Shown here: positions 1-8,300 of the stretch, in pieces | Position numbering within the stretch: position 1 is the stretch's first letter | Layout of the letters: each line of letters begins with the position of its first letter | Source: Thermosynechococcus sichuanensis E542 | GTDB taxonomy: Bacteria > Cyanobacteriota > Cyanobacteriia > Thermosynechococcales > Thermosynechococcaceae | Length of the DNA: 64,000 nt | NCBI RefSeq assembly: GCF_003555505.1 | Contig: NZ_CP032152.1 | Location: 682,001 to 746,000, forward strand | Direction: 5' to 3' | Translations under genes and position numbers: made by a program | Notes under the pieces: model-generated | What the model was told of the DNA's origin: nothing | Databases searched by the model: none | What the model saw: the letters and a program-made list of their open reading frames with translations, nothing else

Positions 1-1089
1 CGTTGGTAACAACCGATGCCCATAGGCCAACAGTAGAGCAATCCCAACACCAAGAACCGCAGAGAGCGTGGCCAAAATCAGGCTGTGGCTGGCGTGTTCT
101 AAAAATTCACGGCTGAGGTGCAGTTGTTGGTAGCTAATGGCCAAGTAGAGGAGCAACCCGCCGGGAAGCAGGAGACCAAAGAACACCGGTAGCGCACAGA
201 CCAGCCATGCCAACGCCGCTCGCCATCCTTTGAGCACATAGGGAATGGGGCGATCGCCCCCGCGATTGTAATAGCGGGCTTTGCCCCGCGACCATTTCTC
301 GACAAGCAACAGGGCAAAGACAATCACTACCAAGACAGAAGCCAACTGCGCTGCCGCAATCTTGTCGCCCATGCCAAACCAAGTGCGGTAAATGCCGACA
401 GTGAAGGTATCGACACCAAAGTACTGCACAGTACCAAAATCATTGAGGGTTTCCATCAGAGCAAGGCTCGTACCCGCAGCGATCGCTGGCCGCGCAAGGG
501 GCAACGCCACCGTCCAAAAACTGCGCCAAGGCCCACAGCCAAGGGAACGACTGGCTTCTAAGCTACAGGTGGCCTGCTCCAAAAAGGCTACCCGCGCCAA
601 GAGAAAGACATAGGGATAGAGGACGAGGGTGAGCATGGCGATCGCCCCACCTAGGGAGCGGATATTGGGAAGCCAGTAGTCACCGTAGCCCCAGCCTGTC
701 AGTTCCCGTAGCCACGTCTGAACAGGACCTTCAAAGGCAAAAAACTCCGTATAGGTGTAGGCCAAGACATAGGCCGGTGCGGCCAAAGGGGTCAACAGCA
801 GCCACTGCCACCAGCCCACGCCCCAAAATTCACAGTTGGTCACCAGCCATGCCGTGCTCACGCCAATAACCATGACCCCGATTCCCACCCCCAACATCAA
901 CCAGAGGGAGTTCAACAAGTAGTCAGGTAAAACCGTTGTCGCCAAATGCTGCCAAGTGTCACCCGTATTCACAAAAACTTGGCTGAGAATGACGAGAATG
1001 GGCACGGCAATCACAAGGGCAATCAGCCACACCAGCAGCTCCCAAGGTTTGAGGTGGATCCCTAGGGGGAAACTAAGGGACTTAGACAC
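1..1089 (-). CDS. futB: Fe(III) ABC transporter permease, FutB/FbpB type (partial, 3' end outside window)
   Basis: Inner-membrane permease of a binding-protein-dependent ferric iron importer. My translation of the minus strand gives 363 residues without a stop before the window edge, so the C-terminal part is missing. The GTG start at 1089 is preceded by GGAGG (1097-1101) at a 7-nt spacing. The first permease half is complete: several hydrophobic segments from residue 14 on, then the EAA cytoplasmic loop at about 178-207 (EASRSLGCGPW...), followed by DFGTVQYFGVDTFTVGIYRT, which is typical of iron permeases of the SfuB/FbpB/FutB group. A second permease half begins near residue 290, as expected for this fused family of about 520-550 residues. 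It lies 32 bp downstream of nadC on the same strand. The assignment to iron rather than thiamine is by sequence resemblance from memory; the matching binding protein and ATPase are not in the window. Confidence 0.85.
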   Translation of the reverse strand, partial: MSKSLSFPLGIHLKPWELLVWLIALVIAVPILVILSQVFVNTGDTWQHLATTVLPDYLLNSLWLMLGVGIGVMVIGVSTAWLVTNCEFWGVGWWQWLLLTPLAAPAYVLAYTYTEFFAFEGPVQTWLRELTGWGYGDYWLPNIRSLGGAIAMLTLVLYPYVFLLARVAFLEQATCSLEASRSLGCGPWRSFWTVALPLARPAIAAGTSLALMETLNDFGTVQYFGVDTFTVGIYRTWFGMGDKIAAAQLASVLVVIVFALLLVEKWSRGKARYYNRGGDRPIPYVLKGWRAALAWLVCALPVFFGLLLPGGLLLYLAISYQQLHLSREFLEHASHSLILATLSAVLGVGIALLLAYGHRLLPT

Positions 1090-1121
1090 GGCACGACCTC
1101 CGCAAACAAGCACTCAAAAAA

Positions 1122-1988
1122 TCAAAGAATCGTCAAACTAAAATCTAACCAGGGCGATCGCGTAATCATCGCACTCGTCGAAATGTAATCCACCCCTGTC
1201 AAGGCTACTGATCGTAACGTTTCTAGGGTGATGTTGCCAGAAGCCTCAATTTTAGTGTGGGGGGCTGCGGTGCGGATCATTGCCACCGCTTTGTTCATCT
1301 CTGGAATCGGCATATTGTCGAGCATGATCACTGCCACCCCCACGGAGAGAGCTTCGCGTACCTGCTCTAGGGTCTCGGTTTCCACCTCAATGGCCAAGGG
1401 AAAGGGACTGGCTTGGCGGACTTTTTCAACCGCAGCCGTGATCCCCCCCGCTGCCGCAATGTGGTTGTCCTTAATCATGATTGCATCGTCAAGGCCAAAG
1501 CGATGGTTGACACCACCCCCCACCGCCACCGCATATTTTTCTAGCAGGCGCAGCCCCGGTGTGGTTTTGCGAGTATCCACCAGTTGCGTCGGCAAGTCAG
1601 CAATTGCTTGGGCATAGGTACGGGTAAGGGTGGCAATGCCACTGAGACGCATCAAGCCGTTGAGCGCCAGCCGTTCACCAAGGAGTAAGGTTTCTAGGGG
1701 CGCTTCAATGCGGGCGACAATGGTTGGTTCTTGACAGATGGCACCCTCAGGCTGCTCGTAGGTGAACACGACACTTGGTGTGAGGCGTTGAAAAACCCGC
1801 TCCACAATGGGCAGACCGGCAATCACTCCTTGGCTTTTGAGACGAATGTGGGCTTTTCCCCAGCGGTCTTGGAGATGCAGGGCTTGGGTGGTGCGATCGC
1901 CCCGACCGATGTCCTCCTGTAACCATTGATCCAACAGGGGATCCAAGACACACCACGGCGGTAAATAGGCAGACACCCTAGGATTCAT
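1122..1988 (-). CDS. nadC: Nicotinate-nucleotide pyrophosphorylase (carboxylating)
   Basis: Converts quinolinate and PRPP to nicotinate mononucleotide, the committed step of de novo NAD synthesis in the cytoplasm. The 288-residue length is normal. Recognisable elements are DTRKTTPG at residues 138-145 (PRPP/quinolinate binding), [20 protein letters not shown] from 157, IEVET in the barrel core, IMLDNM, and EASGNI near the C terminus. The ATG at 1988 lies inside the end of trpD, giving an 11-nt overlap (1978-1988), so the two are probably translationally coupled. The iron permease follows 32 bp downstream, suggesting a trpD-nadC-permease transcript. Function is well supported by motifs; the operon is inferred from spacing only. 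Confidence 0.96.
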   Translation of the reverse strand: MNPRVSAYLPPWCVLDPLLDQWLQEDIGRGDRTTQALHLQDRWGKAHIRLKSQGVIAGLPIVERVFQRLTPSVVFTYEQPEGAICQEPTIVARIEAPLETLLLGERLALNGLMRLSGIATLTRTYAQAIADLPTQLVDTRKTTPGLRLLEKYAVAVGGGVNHRFGLDDAIMIKDNHIAAAGGITAAVEKVRQASPFPLAIEVETETLEQVREALSVGVAVIMLDNMPIPEMNKAVAMIRTAAPHTKIEASGNITLETLRSVALTGVDYISTSAMITRSPWLDFSLTIL

Positions 1989-2997
1989 TGGAGAGCGTCA
2001 CCAATGCCTGTAACTTGTCCCATGCCGCGCCACTGGCCAGAATCGCCTTTGCCCGATCCACCCCTTGCCACCAATCCTGAACTGCCGCTGCCACGTAGAG
2101 GGCTAAGGCCGCATTGAGCGCCACCACCTCCTGCTGAGCCGTTGTGCCTTTGCCCTGAAGAACTTGGGTAAGAATTTCGGCATTGGTTTGGACATCTCCC
2201 CCAGCCAGATCCTTCAGGGGTGCACTGGCAAGTCCCAAGGCTTGGGGATCAAGGACTTCTTGGCGCAGCGACTCCTCAGGGCTACTAAACATCACCAAAT
2301 CCGTCATATTGCCGAGGGTAGCTTCATCCACCCCTTCGCGACCATAGAGGACAATGCCCCGTTGGCGGCCGAGACGTTGCAGGGCACCGGCCATGGCTTC
2401 AAGATAGCGATCGCTAAAAACACCAATCACCTGCCCTGTGGGATGGAGCGGATTCACCAAAGGGCCGAGGAGATTAAAAACAGTGCGAATTTTCAGGGTG
2501 CGGCGTAGGGGAGCCACGGCTTTCATGGCGGGATGCCAACCGGGGGCAAAGAGGAACGCAATTCCCACTTCTTTGAGCAAAAAGGCGGGATCGCTGTGGG
2601 CAAGATTGACCCCTAGGCACTCAAGAACATCCGCCGAACCGACACGGCTAGAGACGGAACGATTGCCATGCTTGGCCACTTTGACCCCCGCTGCCGCTAC
2701 AACAAAGGCAACTGCTGTGGAGATATTAAAGGTACCGGCGCGATCGCCCCCCGTGCCGCAGGTATCAATGAGGGGTTCGGCTAAATTCAGCGGCGCACCT
2801 GCGGACTGAGCCAACAATACATTGGCCATGCCCGTGAGTTCCTCAACCGTCAGCCCCTTGAACTGTAGTGCCGTGAGAATAGCACCGGAGAGGGCATCGG
2901 GAATTTCTGCTGCCAGCCATCCTTCCATTAACCGGGTGGCCTGCTCTTGCGTCAGGGCTTGGCGATCGAGGAGTTGTTGGAGCAGGTCAGACCACAT
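1978..2997 (-). CDS. trpD: Anthranilate phosphoribosyltransferase
   Basis: Transfers phosphoribosyl from PRPP to anthranilate in tryptophan synthesis. Length is 339 residues, as usual for TrpD. The glycine-rich PRPP loop GTGGD is at residues 81-85, preceded by DTC and followed by [14 protein letters not shown] at 109-117 is the second signature. Both motifs match true TrpD rather than the cyanobacterial TrpD2 paralogue. It overlaps nadC by 11 nt at its 3' end. No other trp gene is nearby, as is common in cyanobacteria, where trp genes are scattered. The upstream spacer is only 37 bp and contains a 10-bp tandem duplication. Confidence 0.95.
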   Translation of the reverse strand: MWSDLLQQLLDRQALTQEQATRLMEGWLAAEIPDALSGAILTALQFKGLTVEELTGMANVLLAQSAGAPLNLAEPLIDTCGTGGDRAGTFNISTAVAFVVAAAGVKVAKHGNRSVSSRVGSADVLECLGVNLAHSDPAFLLKEVGIAFLFAPGWHPAMKAVAPLRRTLKIRTVFNLLGPLVNPLHPTGQVIGVFSDRYLEAMAGALQRLGRQRGIVLYGREGVDEATLGNMTDLVMFSSPEESLRQEVLDPQALGLASAPLKDLAGGDVQTNAEILTQVLQGKGTTAQQEVVALNAALALYVAAAVQDWWQGVDRAKAILASGAAWDKLQALVTLSNES

Positions 2998-3020
2998 TGA
3001 ACTTTATAGGCAGAGAATCG

Positions 3021-3040
3021 AGACTTAATTAGACTTAATT
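3021..3040. repeat. Perfect tandem duplication of a 10-mer (AGACTTAATT x2)
   Basis: AGACTTAATT occurs twice head to tail. The second copy contains the TAA stop codon (3035-3037, minus strand) of the upstream small membrane protein, and both lie just ahead of trpD. It may be a slippage duplication that left the reading frame untouched, or a binding site. Confidence 0.9.
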
Positions 3041-3388
3041 GAGTTGTTGCTGGCGCTGGCGTGCCTGCCAATAGTGCATTGGTAAGCAAAGCAGCGAAGA
3101 GGTGGTGAGCAAAAAGGCCAAGAGTGCAGTAATTTTGCACATTTGACCCAAATCCGTGCCTTCTAATGGTACAGCGATTTGCAGACCCCGCGCACCACAA
3201 TAGACCAGCCAATAGACAAAGATCATGCGCCAAAGGGTTTCACCGTAGGCCTCTTGGGGGGAATACTCCCGCAGGGGAAAGTGTTTTTCCTCTTGATGGG
3301 CGGTGTATAAAAGCCAGCTTAAGCCACCCAAAGCGGCGATCGCTGAAACAATTAAGATTCCCACTGACCAAGAAGCAGCCACTGTCAT
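3035..3388 (-). CDS. Small multi-pass membrane protein, unknown function
   Basis: I do not recognise this 117-residue protein beyond its general look as a cyanobacterial membrane protein. It has a hydrophobic segment at about residues 8-28, a charged loop (HQEEKHFPLREYSPQE), a second hydrophobic stretch around 53-70 and a third at about 84-106, then a Gln/Arg-rich tail ending RQRQQQLN. AAAAGGACA precedes the ATG, which gives a reasonable ribosome binding site. It sits between cobQ, 96 bp upstream, and trpD, 37 bp downstream, on the same strand. The acidic/basic loop between the first two helices is the most distinctive part. No catalytic motif is seen. Confidence 0.7.
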   Translation of the reverse strand: MTVAASWSVGILIVSAIAALGGLSWLLYTAHQEEKHFPLREYSPQEAYGETLWRMIFVYWLVYCGARGLQIAVPLEGTDLGQMCKITALLAFLLTTSSLLCLPMHYWQARQRQQQLN

Positions 3389-3484
3389 TGTCCTTTTGCA
3401 CTCCCTATCATCAGCACATCGTTCCTCAGTCTAGGGGAGTCATTTGCAAGGGATGACAATTGCTAACAATTTGAAATTTTTACA

Positions 3485-4984
3485 TCAACATAATTTACAA
3501 ATGCTCTCTAGGTTCAGGTGAGCCATGACGGCTTCTGTAAGTTGATCGAGGGCAACAGCCCGTTGCTCGGCATAGTGGGGAATCGCTGTGGGTAGAGGGG
3601 GCAATTGCCGGCGCGATCGCAACCCATTCAACCAATGGCGACGCCAAGCCCCATTTTCCAATAGCCCATGCAGATATGTGCCCCAAAGTGTGCCCGCTGC
3701 GTTAACAAGGCCGAGTTCTGAGGCAGTAAAAAGGGGTTGCCAACCGCTGAGATCACCGGTGTATTCACTTTGGCCTTGGTGAATTTCATAGCCCACGATT
3801 GGCTCAGCACAGGGAAAATACAGCGATTGGGTTTGTTGTTGTCGAGTGCATTTGGTTGCCCTCAATTGGGTGTGCAGCGGCATGAGTCCCAGTCCTTCAT
3901 AGGTGCCGGGGCAGCCCTCTAAGCCCAGAGGATCGCTGATGGTCTGACCCAAAATCTGCCAACCGCCGCAAATGCCGAGAATGGTTCCCCCTTGAGCCGC
4001 GTAGGCTTGCAGTTGCTCTGCCATTCCCGTTTCCCGCAGGATGTGGAGATCGGCAATCGTCGTTTTCGTCCCCGGCAGGATCACGGCATCGGGCTGCCCC
4101 AAGGGACAATGGGGGGGTAGAAACTCAAGGGAGACACTGGGTTCCGCCAGTAGGGGATCCAGATCAGTGAAGTTGGCAATACGCGGCAGGCGAATTACTG
4201 TAATTTTCAAGTCTGCCCCTTGGCGTTGGGGACGCGGCTCCCATAGATCAAGGGAATCTTCAGCGGCGTAGTGGCGCTCGAGCCATGGAATCACACCTAA
4301 GACTGGTACCCCCGTGGTCTCCTCTAGCCATTGCACACCACTGTCAAGGAGCGATCGCTGACCACGAAATTTATTAATGACAATCCCTTGAATCAACGCC
4401 CGTTCGTCAGGCTCTAGCAGCATCAATGTCCCGACAATATGGGCAAACACACCCCCCCGATCAATATCCGCCACCAGAATTGTTGGTGCCCCCAGATACT
4501 TTGCGACCCGCATATTAGTGAGATCGCGGTGCTTGAGATTGATTTCCGCCGGGGAGCCTGCCCCTTCACACACAATCCAGTCAAAGCGCTGTTGGAGATC
4601 CGCCAAGGCCTCGGTAATCGCCTGCCAACCCCGCTCAAAATAGTCCCGATAGTAGTCTGCCGCTTGGGTAACCCCCGCCACCTGCCCCTTGAGAATTACT
4701 TGGGAGGTCATATTGCCCTGGGGCTTGAGGAGAATCGGGTTCATGGCCACTTCGGGTTCTATCCCTGCCGCCCAGGCCTGCATTGCTTGGGCATAGCCAA
4801 TTTCGCCGCCTTCACGGGTGACGTAGGCATTCAAGGCCATATTCTGTCCCTTAAAGGGGGTGACACGGTAGCCCTGCTGCGCCAGCCAACGACAAATCAC
4901 CGCTGTGAGGAGGGATTTACCTGCATGGGACGTGGTTCCCACTACCATCAGGGATTTAGCATTCAAGGTCGAGTTGATCATCAC
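3485..4984 (-). CDS. cobQ: Cobyric acid synthase (glutamine-hydrolysing)
   Basis: Amidates the b, d, e and g side chains of adenosylcobyrinic a,c-diamide in cobalamin synthesis, using glutamine and ATP. At 499 residues it has normal length. The N-terminal BioD-like domain shows the nucleotide loop GTTSHAGKSLL (residues 16-26), KGQNMALNAYVT (45-55) and CEGAGSPAEINL (139-150). The C-terminal class I glutamine amidotransferase has the nucleophile in GICGGWQILG (Cys339) and the partner histidine in GTYLHGLLEN. No B12 riboswitch is visible upstream, where a small ORF overlaps by 29 nt. Cobalamin from this pathway would serve, among others, the B12-binding radical SAM protein at 36.5-38.2 kb. Confidence 0.96.
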   Translation of the reverse strand: MMINSTLNAKSLMVVGTTSHAGKSLLTAVICRWLAQQGYRVTPFKGQNMALNAYVTREGGEIGYAQAMQAWAAGIEPEVAMNPILLKPQGNMTSQVILKGQVAGVTQAADYYRDYFERGWQAITEALADLQQRFDWIVCEGAGSPAEINLKHRDLTNMRVAKYLGAPTILVADIDRGGVFAHIVGTLMLLEPDERALIQGIVINKFRGQRSLLDSGVQWLEETTGVPVLGVIPWLERHYAAEDSLDLWEPRPQRQGADLKITVIRLPRIANFTDLDPLLAEPSVSLEFLPPHCPLGQPDAVILPGTKTTIADLHILRETGMAEQLQAYAAQGGTILGICGGWQILGQTISDPLGLEGCPGTYEGLGLMPLHTQLRATKCTRQQQTQSLYFPCAEPIVGYEIHQGQSEYTGDLSGWQPLFTASELGLVNAAGTLWGTYLHGLLENGAWRRHWLNGLRSRRQLPPLPTAIPHYAEQRAVALDQLTEAVMAHLNLESICKLC

Positions 4985-5177
4985 CTAACTGCTCTAAAAC
5001 ATGAACGATCTGTGCCCGCAACAGCGCTACTTCTTGGGTAGCTGTTACCCAGACCATGCGCCAGTTCAAGGCAAAATACTTCGTGCCCAGCAATACTGCG
5101 AAACCCAACAACATCGCTCCATGGAATCTGGGGATGCTGTTCAGTAAATTGCCGCGGTAGTCGCGCACAGGCTTCAT
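4956..5177 (-). CDS. Small hypothetical protein overlapping cobQ start
   Basis: A 73-residue ORF beginning MKPVRDYRGNLL, with a hydrophobic stretch (GAMLLGFAVLLGTKYFAL, about residues 20-37) and an amphipathic acidic tail ending GDDQLDLEC. It overlaps the cobQ start by 29 nt in another frame. The composition looks protein-like rather than random, and it would be the first gene of a two-gene unit with cobQ. However, no convincing ribosome binding site precedes the ATG, and it sits beside the decayed transposon. I cannot assign a function; it may be a real small protein or a chance ORF. Confidence 0.35.
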   Translation of the reverse strand: MKPVRDYRGNLLNSIPRFHGAMLLGFAVLLGTKYFALNWRMVWVTATQEVALLRAQIVHVLEQLGDDQLDLEC

Positions 5178-5197
5178 CGAATTATTTATGTCTGGAA

Positions 5198-5246
5198 GCC
5201 CCGTTACTTTAGTACGGGAGGAAAGACAAAGACGACTTTAGTCGTT
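5198..5246 (+). repeat. Two short hairpins at the edge of the TnpB remnant
   Basis: CCCGT(5200-5204)/ACGGG(5214-5218) with an inner ACT/AGT pairing, followed by AGG, resembles the end hairpins of IS200/IS605 elements. A second inverted repeat, ACGACT-TT-AGTCGT, follows at about 5233-5246. Both lie 25-70 bp before the remnant tnpB start. Confidence 0.55.
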
Positions 5247-5270
5247 GTTAGAGATAATACAGTTTTATCC

Positions 5271-5615
5271 ATGGAACAAACCCTAACAGTCGTTTGCAAG
5301 CTCCGACCAACCCCTGAACAGTCTCTGAACATCGAGAGATTCTTGAAAGCGTTTGCAGATGCTTGTAACTTTGCCAACAAAACGGTTCAACCGACAGTAA
5401 CGAATAAGATAACCATTCAAAACAGGATTTATTAGGAACTTCGTTCTCAGTTTGAGTTGAGTGCGAATCAAGCTGTGCGGGTTTGTGCCAGAGTGGGAGC
5501 CAACCGCAAGACCGCCAAACTGAAAAGCAAATACCTTTGGCATCAGCGATTGAGGGCTTCTATTTCCCTAGATGTTAACGATGACGTTTCGGATTGCTAT
5601 TCAGGGAAACAGTGA
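5271..5615 (+). pseudogene. Decayed TnpB (IS200/IS605-type) N-terminal remnant
   Basis: Reading the plus strand from ATG 5271 gives MEQTLTVVCKLRPTPEQSLN..., a typical TnpB/OrfB N terminus (KLxPTxEQ, then CNFANK). The frame is broken by TAG at 5433-5435, then continues in frame as ELRSQFELSANQAVRVCARV..., another typical TnpB stretch, to a TGA at 5613-5615. Only about 115 codons remain of a roughly 400-residue protein, so the RuvC nuclease part is gone. The broken frame explains why no long ORF is present between the small ORF before it and the histidine phosphatase. It is the only gene-like content of 5178-5752. A matching C-terminal remnant is found at 46.5-46.7 kb. Confidence 0.8.
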
Positions 5616-5632
5616 GGGCTGGTTGATTTATT

Positions 5633-5650
5633 GAGACCTAGCTTGGTCTC
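5633..5650. repeat. Inverted repeat GAGACC-N6-GGTCTC
   Basis: Perfect 6-bp arms (5633-5638 and 5645-5650) around TAGCTT, just after the TnpB remnant. It may be part of an element end or a terminator for neither flanking gene; no T-run follows on either strand. Confidence 0.6.
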
Positions 5651-5752
5651 TAAATCTCGGAAGCTGATGATTGCCTGAGCAATCGCAGTGACCACGCTGA
5701 CTTCCCTCTAGAAGGTCGGGTTGGTTTGCAAACGGGCAGTGGCGTTTTCAGC

Positions 5753-6367
5753 CTAGAGGTTCTGATTGAAGGCATTGATGCGCCACCAGCGGATATTTTC
5801 TGCTTCAAAGCGGCCATCTAAATCTACTCGTACTGAGAAGTCAAACCAAGCAGCCGGCGGAATTTCCATCCCCCACAGGCGATCGCTCCCCAGAACAACG
5901 CTGATCAGGCACTGCAAAAAGCCGCCATGACTAATACACCAAACGCAGTCCTCATCGCTGTGGCGTCGGAGTTGTTTCCAAGCCTGTTTTGCTCGCTGCC
6001 AAGCCATGGCCATTGACTCTGCCTCGGGGACTGAAATTAGGTAGTCACTTTCTTCTAGCTCTTTACAAAGCTCGGGATGTTGCGCCTGCGCCTGTGCCCA
6101 TGTGAGTCCTGTGAAAATCCCCTGATCAATTTCAATTAGCTCCGCTAGCTCCTGAATCTTTAACTCGGGACAGGGATTGATGAGCGTAGCCGTATCGCGG
6201 CAGCGTTGCAGCGGACTCGTGTAAATGGCATTCGGCGGCGGGAGTTTTTCCCGCAGGGCAAGGGCTTGCTGCCGTCCCCGTTCTGTGAGGGGTACATCTT
6301 GTCGTCCTAACATGACCCCTGAGGCATTACCCACAGCCTCACCATGGCGGATCAAAATTAAGCGCAT
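5753..6367 (-). CDS. Histidine phosphatase / phosphoglycerate mutase family protein
   Basis: A 204-residue member of the branch-1 histidine phosphatase superfamily. The start is set at 6367, where MRLILIRHGEA puts the catalytic RHGE motif at residues 7-10 and a GGGGAGAG-type ribosome binding site lies just upstream. The upstream in-frame ATG at 6400 would add 11 residues that the family lacks. Other family marks are the LTERGRQQA segment, YTSPLQRCRDTA with the second arginine, the acid-base glutamate in ELAELIEIDQGIFTG, and the second catalytic histidine in WCISHGG. Substrate cannot be told from sequence; candidates are sugar phosphates or alpha-ribazole phosphate (CobC-like), though it is not next to cobQ. 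It is divergent from thrC. Confidence 0.88.
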   Translation of the reverse strand: MRLILIRHGEAVGNASGVMLGRQDVPLTERGRQQALALREKLPPPNAIYTSPLQRCRDTATLINPCPELKIQELAELIEIDQGIFTGLTWAQAQAQHPELCKELEESDYLISVPEAESMAMAWQRAKQAWKQLRRHSDEDCVWCISHGGFLQCLISVVLGSDRLWGMEIPPAAWFDFSVRVDLDGRFEAENIRWWRINAFNQNL

Positions 6368-6490
6368 TGTGTAGCTCTCCCCTAGGGCGGCAATTGGCAA
6401 GTGTAACCCCTGATCGCTAAAATTATCGTACTGTGTGGCTGCACTCTATCCTCAGCCTCAAATTTATTCATATTTCTTTACTGCGTACCT

Positions 6491-7579
6491 GTGCCTGTAA
6501 CCCTCTCTGCTCCCCCCATCCGTCCGGCTTGGCATGGCCTGATTCACGCCTACGGCGACTTTTTGCCCGTGAGCGATCGCACGCCCGTGGTCACGCTCTA
6601 TGAAGGCAATACGCCCCTGATTCCGGTGCCTCAAATTGCGGCACGGATTGGTCGTAATATCTCGGTCTATGTCAAGTACGATGGCCTCAACCCGACGGGG
6701 AGCTTCAAAGATCGCGGCATGACAATGGCCATTTCTAAAGCCAAGGAAGCAGGCGCCGAAGCCGTAATCTGTGCCAGCACAGGCAATACCTCAGCCGCTG
6801 CGGCCGCCTATGCCCGACGAGCTGGACTGCGCGCCTATGTCTTGGTGCCCGAAGGCTATGTTGCCCAAGGGAAACTCGCCCAAGCCCTCCTGTATGGTGC
6901 CGAAGTCATTGCCATTGAGGGCAATTTTGATAAAGCCCTAGAGATTGTGCGCCTAATGGCGGAAACTTATCCTGTGACCTTGGTGAACTCCGTCAATCCC
7001 TATCGGCTGGAGGGGCAGAAAACAGCCGCCTTTGAGGTGGTGGATAGCTTGGGCAACGCCCCCGATTGGCTGTGTATCCCCATGGGCAATGCAGGGAACA
7101 TTACCGCCTACTGGATGGGCTTTTGCCAATATCGTGAGCAAAATCGTTGCGATCGCCTGCCGCGCATGATGGGCTTTCAAGCCGCAGGTTCTGCCCCCCT
7201 TGTCAAGGGTGAGATTGTCACCCATCCAGAAACGATTGCGACGGCCATTCGTATTGGCAATCCTGCCAACTGGCAACGGGCAGTCGCCGTCAAAGAAGCC
7301 AGCCAAGGTGCCTTTAATGCCGTTACCGATGCGGAAATCCTCAATGCCTATTGTCTGCTGGCCTCTGAGGAAGGTATCTTCTGTGAACCGGCGAGTGCGG
7401 CTTCTGTGGCTGGCCTCTTGAAATTGGCTGATCAGGTGCCCAGTGGTGCCACGGTGGTTTGTGTACTTACCGGCAATGGTCTCAAGGATCCAGAAACGGC
7501 GCTCAAGCAGGAGAGCGATCGCTTCCACCGCCACATTGAACCCACTGAGCAAACCGTGGCCAAGGTAATGGGCTTTTAG
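6491..7579 (+). CDS. thrC: Threonine synthase
   Basis: PLP enzyme converting O-phosphohomoserine to threonine. It is 362 residues long, of the compact bacterial class I type. The PLP lysine is Lys73 in [30 protein letters not shown] and the phosphate-binding [12 protein letters not shown] follow. The start is GTG at 6491 with no strong ribosome binding site visible in the short AT-rich leader; no better ATG exists before the conserved region. Its TAG stop overlaps by 3 nt the end of the convergent secreted-protein gene. No homoserine dehydrogenase or kinase is adjacent. Confidence 0.95.
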   Translation: MPVTLSAPPIRPAWHGLIHAYGDFLPVSDRTPVVTLYEGNTPLIPVPQIAARIGRNISVYVKYDGLNPTGSFKDRGMTMAISKAKEAGAEAVICASTGNTSAAAAAYARRAGLRAYVLVPEGYVAQGKLAQALLYGAEVIAIEGNFDKALEIVRLMAETYPVTLVNSVNPYRLEGQKTAAFEVVDSLGNAPDWLCIPMGNAGNITAYWMGFCQYREQNRCDRLPRMMGFQAAGSAPLVKGEIVTHPETIATAIRIGNPANWQRAVAVKEASQGAFNAVTDAEILNAYCLLASEEGIFCEPASAASVAGLLKLADQVPSGATVVCVLTGNGLKDPETALKQESDRFHRHIEPTEQTVAKVMGF

Positions 7580-8190
7580 AAGCCGCGCTCTGCTCGCATC
7601 AGGTGGCGACTCGCCTTCAAAAGTTGTACTGCGGCTCGATTCGTGGCCAAATTGGCAACATTGGCGGTGGTGGGTGGCGGTGCTGTCAAGCTGGCAGGTT
7701 GGGCTAACTGCTGAGCACGGTTAAACAGATCGCGCACGGTGGGATTGCCCCCCCGAAAGTAGGCCATTTCTGCTTCGGTGCGGGTTAACTCACGACTCAC
7801 TTGGAAAGGGGCATCAAAGTAACTGCGGGAGAGATCCGCCTGACCCGTGCGGGCTTCACCAAGATTGCGAGCAGCTTCATAAACGCGGGTGGCCGCCTTG
7901 GCCGTTTCCTTAGCTTGGAAGTGGTTGCCGCTTTGCTGGAGTTGCTGGGCTGAAGCTAGTAGGCGATCGCCCAAGCTCAACAGGTTAGGATCTGCCCCAC
8001 TGACCGATTTTGCCCGCATCCCCTCATATTGCGCCTTGGCGAGGTCTCGAAATGCACTCCGCGCCTCCCGTTCCACAGAGCTAGGTGAAGGAGAGCCGGG
8101 ACGGGCCATCGCCGCTGGGGCGATCGCCATCGGTAGGAGAATTGCTGCAACAGTAGTTGCCACCAGAGATTGCCATCGTAGCGTCATCAT
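7576..8190 (-). CDS. Secreted helical protein, unknown function
   Basis: A 204-residue protein with a clear signal peptide: basic start, hydrophobic core at about 9-24, and a likely cleavage site after AMA near residue 29. The mature part is predicted mostly helical, with [23 protein letters not shown], a long Gln/Ala-rich helix, and [16 protein letters not shown]-like C terminus. It therefore looks periplasmic or lumenal. GGAGGTAAG lies just before the first ATG. I recall similar hypothetical proteins only from cyanobacteria and cannot give a function. It is downstream of the CHASE3 kinase on the same strand, and three AAGTGA-type repeats sit in its promoter region, so it could be a target of the neighbouring two-component system. 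Confidence 0.75.
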   Translation of the reverse strand: MMTLRWQSLVATTVAAILLPMAIAPAAMARPGSPSPSSVEREARSAFRDLAKAQYEGMRAKSVSGADPNLLSLGDRLLASAQQLQQSGNHFQAKETAKAATRVYEAARNLGEARTGQADLSRSYFDAPFQVSRELTRTEAEMAYFRGGNPTVRDLFNRAQQLAQPASLTAPPPTTANVANLATNRAAVQLLKASRHLMRAERGF

Positions 8191-8268
8191 CTTACCTCCG
8201 ATTCATCTTGAATAGACCGATCTGGCCTTAGGAATGGTAGTCTTTGCCAGATACAGGTTGAGAATATC

Positions 8269-8292
8269 AAGTGAAAGTGACGTAAAAGTGAC
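8269..8292 (-). promoter_or_regulatory. Tandem GTCACTTT repeats, possible OmpR-type regulator site
   Basis: On the minus strand GTCACTTT occurs at 8292-8285 and again at 8281-8274, an 11-bp period, with a further CACTT partial copy to 8269. Direct repeats with 10-11 bp spacing are the usual target form of OmpR-family regulators. The site lies in the 110-bp gap between the kinase gene and the secreted-protein gene. Confidence 0.5.
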
Positions 8293-8300
8293 AGCCCATC

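Noticed and set aside
1228-1617. Plus-strand ORF of 129 codons inside nadC
   Set aside because: It is the antisense shadow of nadC, which has all its motifs.
3474-3498. TTTACATC and TTTACAAA as an HLR1 pair near the end of cobQ
   Set aside because: The spacing is 7 bp instead of 2, and the site is at the 3' end of a gene, not in a promoter.
4439-5041. Plus-strand ORF of 200 codons over cobQ
   Set aside because: Antisense of the well-supported cobQ; no motif and no ribosome binding site.
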